Positions 15,093 through 17,881 of a stretch of 17,881 bases of DNA are shown here, one piece after another. The first letter of the stretch is position 1; every line of letters starts with the position of its first letter. The notes below the pieces were generated by a model, which saw only the letters and a list, made by a program, of their open reading frames with translations, was not told the DNA's origin and searched no databases. The DNA is from Tissierella_B sp964485455 (lineage in GTDB: Bacteria; Bacillota; Clostridia; Tissierellales; Tissierellaceae). The stretch spans positions 1 to 17,881 of the forward strand of contig CAZAJU010000040.1 of assembly GCA_964485455.1 (NCBI GenBank). Reading direction: 5' to 3'. Made by a program: the position numbers and the translations under genes.

Positions 15093-15204
15093 ATAAGCGT
15101 CAATTTATTGTTCAACTTTGTAACGGTTTCTTTCACTCGAAATCATTTCATAGATAATTTTTAAATCACTCCATCTAGGGACTATATAATAATTAACTAA
15201 ATAA

Positions 15205-15233
15205 TTGTGCATTATGAAATAAATGGGTATAAT
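15205..15233 (+). promoter_or_regulatory. promoter of the pseudouridine kinase/glycosidase operon
   Basis: TTGTGC (15205-15210) and a consensus TATAAT (15228-15233) are separated by 17 nt, which places transcription start near 15240, about 24 nt before the TTG start codon. A strong GGAGGTGAT ribosome binding site (15252-15260) follows directly. Confidence 0.7.
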
Positions 15234-15263
15234 TATAAATGATATTATGTTGGAGGTGATAGC

Positions 15264-16187
15264 TTGGAGAAATACGTTAGTGTTATTGGTGGTGCAAATG
15301 TGGATATTACTGGCAAAACCTTGAATAAGTTAAATGCCAATGATTCCAATCCCGGTATAATCACTACTTCACTTGGCGGTGTTGGCAGAAATATTGCAGA
15401 AAACCTAAGTAGAATGGGAATAAATATTGAATTTATTTCGATTTTAGGTGGAGACAATTATTCAAGAGATATTCAAGAAAGTTGTAAAGATTTAAATATG
15501 AGTCTTAATAATTCTATTATACTTGAGGATAAGCGTACCTCTATATACTTATCGGTTATAGATGAGGATGGAGAAATGGCCGTTGCAATAAATGATATGA
15601 GTATATATGATATGATTACACCTGACTTCTTGAAAGAAAGGCTAGATGTAATAAATGGTTCCATGGCATGTGTTTGTGATACTAACATTCCTAAAGAGTC
15701 CCTTGAATATATTATGGACAATGTAAAGGTTCCAATTTTTGTAGATACTGTATCAATTACTAAGGCTGAAAAACTAAAGGACAATATTCATAATATATTC
15801 GGCATAAAGCCAAATATACTTGAAGCTAAAATGCTATCAGGCATAAATATAGAAAATGATGATGACCTTGTAAAGGCTACTGATTTACTTATCCAAAGGG
15901 GAATAAAACAGATCTACATATCCCTAGGACCAAAGGGGGTATACTACACTGATGGTGTAAATAAAGGCGTCTTGCCTTCCATTACTAAAGATATTGTAAA
16001 TGTAACTGGAGCAGGTGATAGCTTTTTAGCTGGTGTCATCTGGGCTTATATTAAAGGTTTTGATATCGAAAAATCGGCTAAGGCAGGATTGGCAGCATCA
16101 AATATTACTTTACTTTCACAAGACACAGTAAGTAAAAACATATCAGAAGATAGTATAATTAAAATAATAGAAAATAACTGGAGGTAA
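15264..16187 (+). CDS. psuK: PfkB family carbohydrate kinase, probable pseudouridine kinase
   Basis: A 307-residue cytoplasmic ribokinase-fold kinase. The N-terminal strand VSVIGGANVDITG (5-17) and the glycine pair in LGGVGRNIAENL (37-48) form the sugar-binding side. The C-terminal VTGAGD (247-252) is the anion hole with catalytic base D252. The start is TTG 15264, fixed by the near-perfect GGAGGTGAT site 3-11 nt upstream. The PfkB family phosphorylates many sugars and nucleosides. Pseudouridine is inferred because the next gene, 4 bp away, is a pseudouridine-5'-phosphate glycosidase; the two steps convert pseudouridine to uracil and ribose 5-phosphate. The last codons, TGG AGG TAA, provide the ribosome binding site of the next gene, so translation is coupled. 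Confidence 0.88.
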   Translation: MEKYVSVIGGANVDITGKTLNKLNANDSNPGIITTSLGGVGRNIAENLSRMGINIEFISILGGDNYSRDIQESCKDLNMSLNNSIILEDKRTSIYLSVIDEDGEMAVAINDMSIYDMITPDFLKERLDVINGSMACVCDTNIPKESLEYIMDNVKVPIFVDTVSITKAEKLKDNIHNIFGIKPNILEAKMLSGINIENDDDLVKATDLLIQRGIKQIYISLGPKGVYYTDGVNKGVLPSITKDIVNVTGAGDSFLAGVIWAYIKGFDIEKSAKAGLAASNITLLSQDTVSKNISEDSIIKIIENNWR

Positions 16188-16191
16188 TAAG

Positions 16192-17109
16192 ATGAAGGAT
16201 TATTTAGTAATATCAGAAGAAGTACAAAAGGCATTAAAAAAAGGAAAACCAGTTGTTGCATTGGAGTCTACCATAATTTCTCATGGAATGCCATATCCTA
16301 AAAATGTTGAAACTGCATTGAAAGTAGAAAAAATCGTTAGAGATAATGGCGCGATTCCAGCTACTATTGCTATTATTAAAGGAAAGCTAACAGTTGGTAT
16401 TTCAGAAGAAGAGATTGACTACTTAGGTAAAAAAGGTCTAGATGTTACAAAGGCTAGTAGAAGAGATATTCCGGTCCTTGTTGCAAAAGGGGAAGATGGT
16501 GCTACTACAGTTGCAGCTACTATGATTATCGCAAAGTTGGCAGGAATCAAGGTATTTGCTACAGGAGGAATTGGTGGTGTTCATAGAGGCGCAGAAACGA
16601 CTATGGATATCTCCGCAGACTTAGAAGAACTTGCAAATACTGATGTAAATGTTGTGTGTGCTGGGGCTAAATCTATTCTTGATATAGGACTTACTTTAGA
16701 ATATCTAGAAACAAAAGGTGTAACAGTAATTGGATATAAGACAAGTTGCCTTCCAGCATTCTATACAAGAGAAAGCGACTTTAAAGTAGATTATCGTATG
16801 GAAACTCCACTTGAGATTGCTAAGGCTATAAAAGCAAAAGACAATTTAGGCTATAAAGGGGCTATGCTAATTGCTAACCCAATTCCTGAAGAGTATTCTA
16901 TGGATAGGGCTGAAATAGACACTGTTATAGAAAATGCTGTTAAGGAAGCTGAAGAGCTTGGGGTTGTAGGTAAAGATATCACTCCATTCTTACTTGATAA
17001 GATTCAAAAGATTACAGAAGGTAGAAGCCTTGAATCAAATATTCAACTAGTTTATAACAACGTAAAACTTGGAGCTGAAATAGCTAAGGAACTTAGCGAA
17101 CTTAAATAA
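16192..17109 (+). CDS. psuG: pseudouridine-5'-phosphate glycosidase
   Basis: A 305-residue enzyme that cleaves the C-C glycosidic bond of pseudouridine 5'-phosphate, giving uracil and ribose 5-phosphate. Family motifs run throughout: VALESTIISHGMPYP (22-36), KASRRD (87-92), GATTVAAT (103-110), ATGGIGGVHRGAE (123-135) and CAGAKSILDI (156-165). By alignment from memory to E. coli PsuG, residues E25, K87, D143, K160 and N283 correspond to the catalytic E31, K93, D149, K166 and N289 with a constant offset of six; K160 would form the ring-opened ribose adduct. ATG 16192 is preceded by GGAGG made from the kinase gene's last codons. A strong terminator follows. The assignment is very safe. Confidence 0.96.
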   Translation: MKDYLVISEEVQKALKKGKPVVALESTIISHGMPYPKNVETALKVEKIVRDNGAIPATIAIIKGKLTVGISEEEIDYLGKKGLDVTKASRRDIPVLVAKGEDGATTVAATMIIAKLAGIKVFATGGIGGVHRGAETTMDISADLEELANTDVNVVCAGAKSILDIGLTLEYLETKGVTVIGYKTSCLPAFYTRESDFKVDYRMETPLEIAKAIKAKDNLGYKGAMLIANPIPEEYSMDRAEIDTVIENAVKEAEELGVVGKDITPFLLDKIQKITEGRSLESNIQLVYNNVKLGAEIAKELSELK

Positions 17110-17122
17110 AACTATTTGTATA

Positions 17123-17156
17123 AAATAAAATGGACCTTTATAGGTCCATTTTATTT
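17123..17156. terminator. bidirectional intrinsic terminator between psuG and the BMP-family gene
   Basis: A perfect 14-bp stem (AAATAAAATGGACC and its complement) with a 6-nt loop, T-rich on the plus side and equally so on the minus side. It ends the rightward pseudouridine operon and can also serve the convergent lipoprotein gene. Confidence 0.85.
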
Positions 17157-17160
17157 ATTC

Positions 17161-17184
17161 GGAACAAGGGGATAGTTCCTTTTT
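17161..17184 (+). terminator. possible second terminator hairpin
   Basis: GGAAC, a 9-nt loop, GTTCC, then TTTTT on the plus strand. The stem is only 5 bp, but the T5 tract is properly placed, so it may back up the stronger hairpin just before it. Confidence 0.35.
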
Positions 17185-17186
17185 AT

Positions 17187-17881
17187 TTATTCACCCTTAT
17201 ATGGATTTTCAATATTTCCAGCTTTTAGCTCAGCTATAGTTGCTTCAACTTTATCTTTAACTTCTTGAGTTGCCATGTCCGACCATTGCATATCTAGTAC
17301 ACCATCTGCCCAGCCTAGAGATTGTCCAACTGGCTTTAGATTACCATCTATTAATTGTTGTACTGTTGATTTAAATAATCCAGGTGTGTTATAGGTAACA
17401 CTTGAAATTACAGTACCTGGAGCTACTTCATTTTGAGGAGCTATATATCCTACAGCCTTAATGCCTTTTGACTTAGCTGCTTCTATGGAACCTAATCCTA
17501 CTTGGTTAGCACTACAGAATATTACATCACTTCCTGCCTCTGCCATAGCAAGTGCAGTTTCCTTACCCTTTTGTATGTCTTCCCATGAGTTTACATAAGT
17601 TTTTGTAACTTCGATTGCTGGGTCTATAGTTTGTGCTGCTGCTTCAAATGCATCAAGAGTTCCAGCTATTACTGGGAATGGGAATGAGCCTATTGCTCCC
17701 ATTTTCTTAGATTCAGTGTTCATTGCAGCTATGATTCCTGCGATGTAGCCACCTTCCCACTCTCTAACGCCTATTCCACCGACATTTGGCTCTACGCCAG
17801 TTTCACTATTTATAACCATATAGAAGGTATCAGGGAACTGTGGTCCTACCTTAGCAGCTGCATCAAAGAACTGAGTTCCAT
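17187..17881 (-). CDS. BMP family (PnrA/TmpC-type) nucleoside-binding ABC transporter lipoprotein, N-terminus outside the window
   Basis: The C-terminal 230 residues of a substrate-binding protein; the frame is open to the right edge, beginning GTQFFDAAA, so the signal peptide and lipobox are not visible. An internal ATG at 17819 is not the start. Recognisable family features are VGGIGVREWEGGYIAGIIAA, MGAIGSFPFPVIAGTLDAFEAAA, a long helix with DVIFCSANQVGLGSIEAAKSKG, and VISSVTYNTPG before the C-terminal helix. BMP-family proteins such as PnrA bind purine or pyrimidine nucleosides for ABC import. It converges on the pseudouridine operon, with a shared terminator between them, so a pseudouridine or other nucleoside ligand is a fair guess but not shown. 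The permease and ATPase genes would lie outside the window, if present. Confidence 0.88.
   Translation of the reverse strand, partial: GTQFFDAAAKVGPQFPDTFYMVINSETGVEPNVGGIGVREWEGGYIAGIIAAMNTESKKMGAIGSFPFPVIAGTLDAFEAAAQTIDPAIEVTKTYVNSWEDIQKGKETALAMAEAGSDVIFCSANQVGLGSIEAAKSKGIKAVGYIAPQNEVAPGTVISSVTYNTPGLFKSTVQQLIDGNLKPVGQSLGWADGVLDMQWSDMATQEVKDKVEATIAELKAGNIENPYKGE

Larger units (their letters stand above)
14941..15263. other. 323-bp AT-rich divergent intergenic region
   Basis: It separates the leftward selenoprotein gene from the rightward pseudouridine operon. The left edge holds the GGGAGG site of the selenoprotein gene; I found no convincing promoter for that gene. The centre holds long runs of TATATA words and a perfect palindrome. 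The right end holds the promoter and ribosome binding site of the kinase gene. No open reading frame or RNA gene is visible. Confidence 0.7.

Overview
The window is AT-rich, has strong GGAGG-type ribosome binding sites, two TTG starts and short intergenic hairpin terminators. Together with the gene families present, this points to a low-GC Gram-positive anaerobe of the Clostridia/Tissierellia type. The link to selenium biology (a YqeB-family gene and an in-frame UGA with a hairpin fitting the bacterial SECIS pattern) fits such organisms. I see no tRNA, rRNA, CRISPR array, transposase or phage gene.

Region 1 (about 1-10530, all minus strand) is a peptide/amide uptake and hydrolysis locus. In transcription order it holds a PucR-family regulator (TTG start) with its own terminator, then a promoter with a cre-like box, then a dpp/opp-type ABC importer: lipoprotein binding protein, two permeases, an M20D-like amidohydrolase, two ATPases, a second M20 peptidase of the ArgE/DapE type, and a DUF1177 gene cut by the window edge. 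Genes after the binding protein are overlapping or closely packed. A 14-bp hairpin separates the binding protein from the permeases. The likely job is import of a peptide-like or N-acylated compound and its hydrolysis inside the cell; the substrate is unknown.

Region 2 (about 10580-12780, minus strand) carries a DEAD-box RNA helicase, a small HExxH zincin-type metallopeptidase and a solitary HicB-like protein, ending in a perfect 16-bp terminator.

Region 3 (about 12780-14940, minus strand) is the most interesting part. A long gene begins at an ATG with a strong ribosome binding site at 14940 and meets a UGA at codon 11. The reading frame stays open and family-like on both sides, and a hairpin matching the bacterial SECIS rules follows the UGA. 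I read it as a selenoprotein: a Sec-bearing leader, a CopZ N-terminal-like zinc/[2Fe-2S] domain, a Cys-rich linker and a thioredoxin-like DUF2703 domain. Downstream is a YqeB (EF2563)-family gene of the selenium-dependent molybdenum hydroxylase system, whose terminator is built into its last codons. An imperfect inverted-repeat block lies between it and the helicase promoter.

Region 4 (about 15200-17160, plus strand) is a two-gene pseudouridine breakdown operon, a PfkB-type kinase and pseudouridine-5'-phosphate glycosidase, with a good promoter and a shared terminator. Converging on it is the C-terminal part of a BMP/PnrA-type nucleoside-binding lipoprotein, which runs off the right edge.
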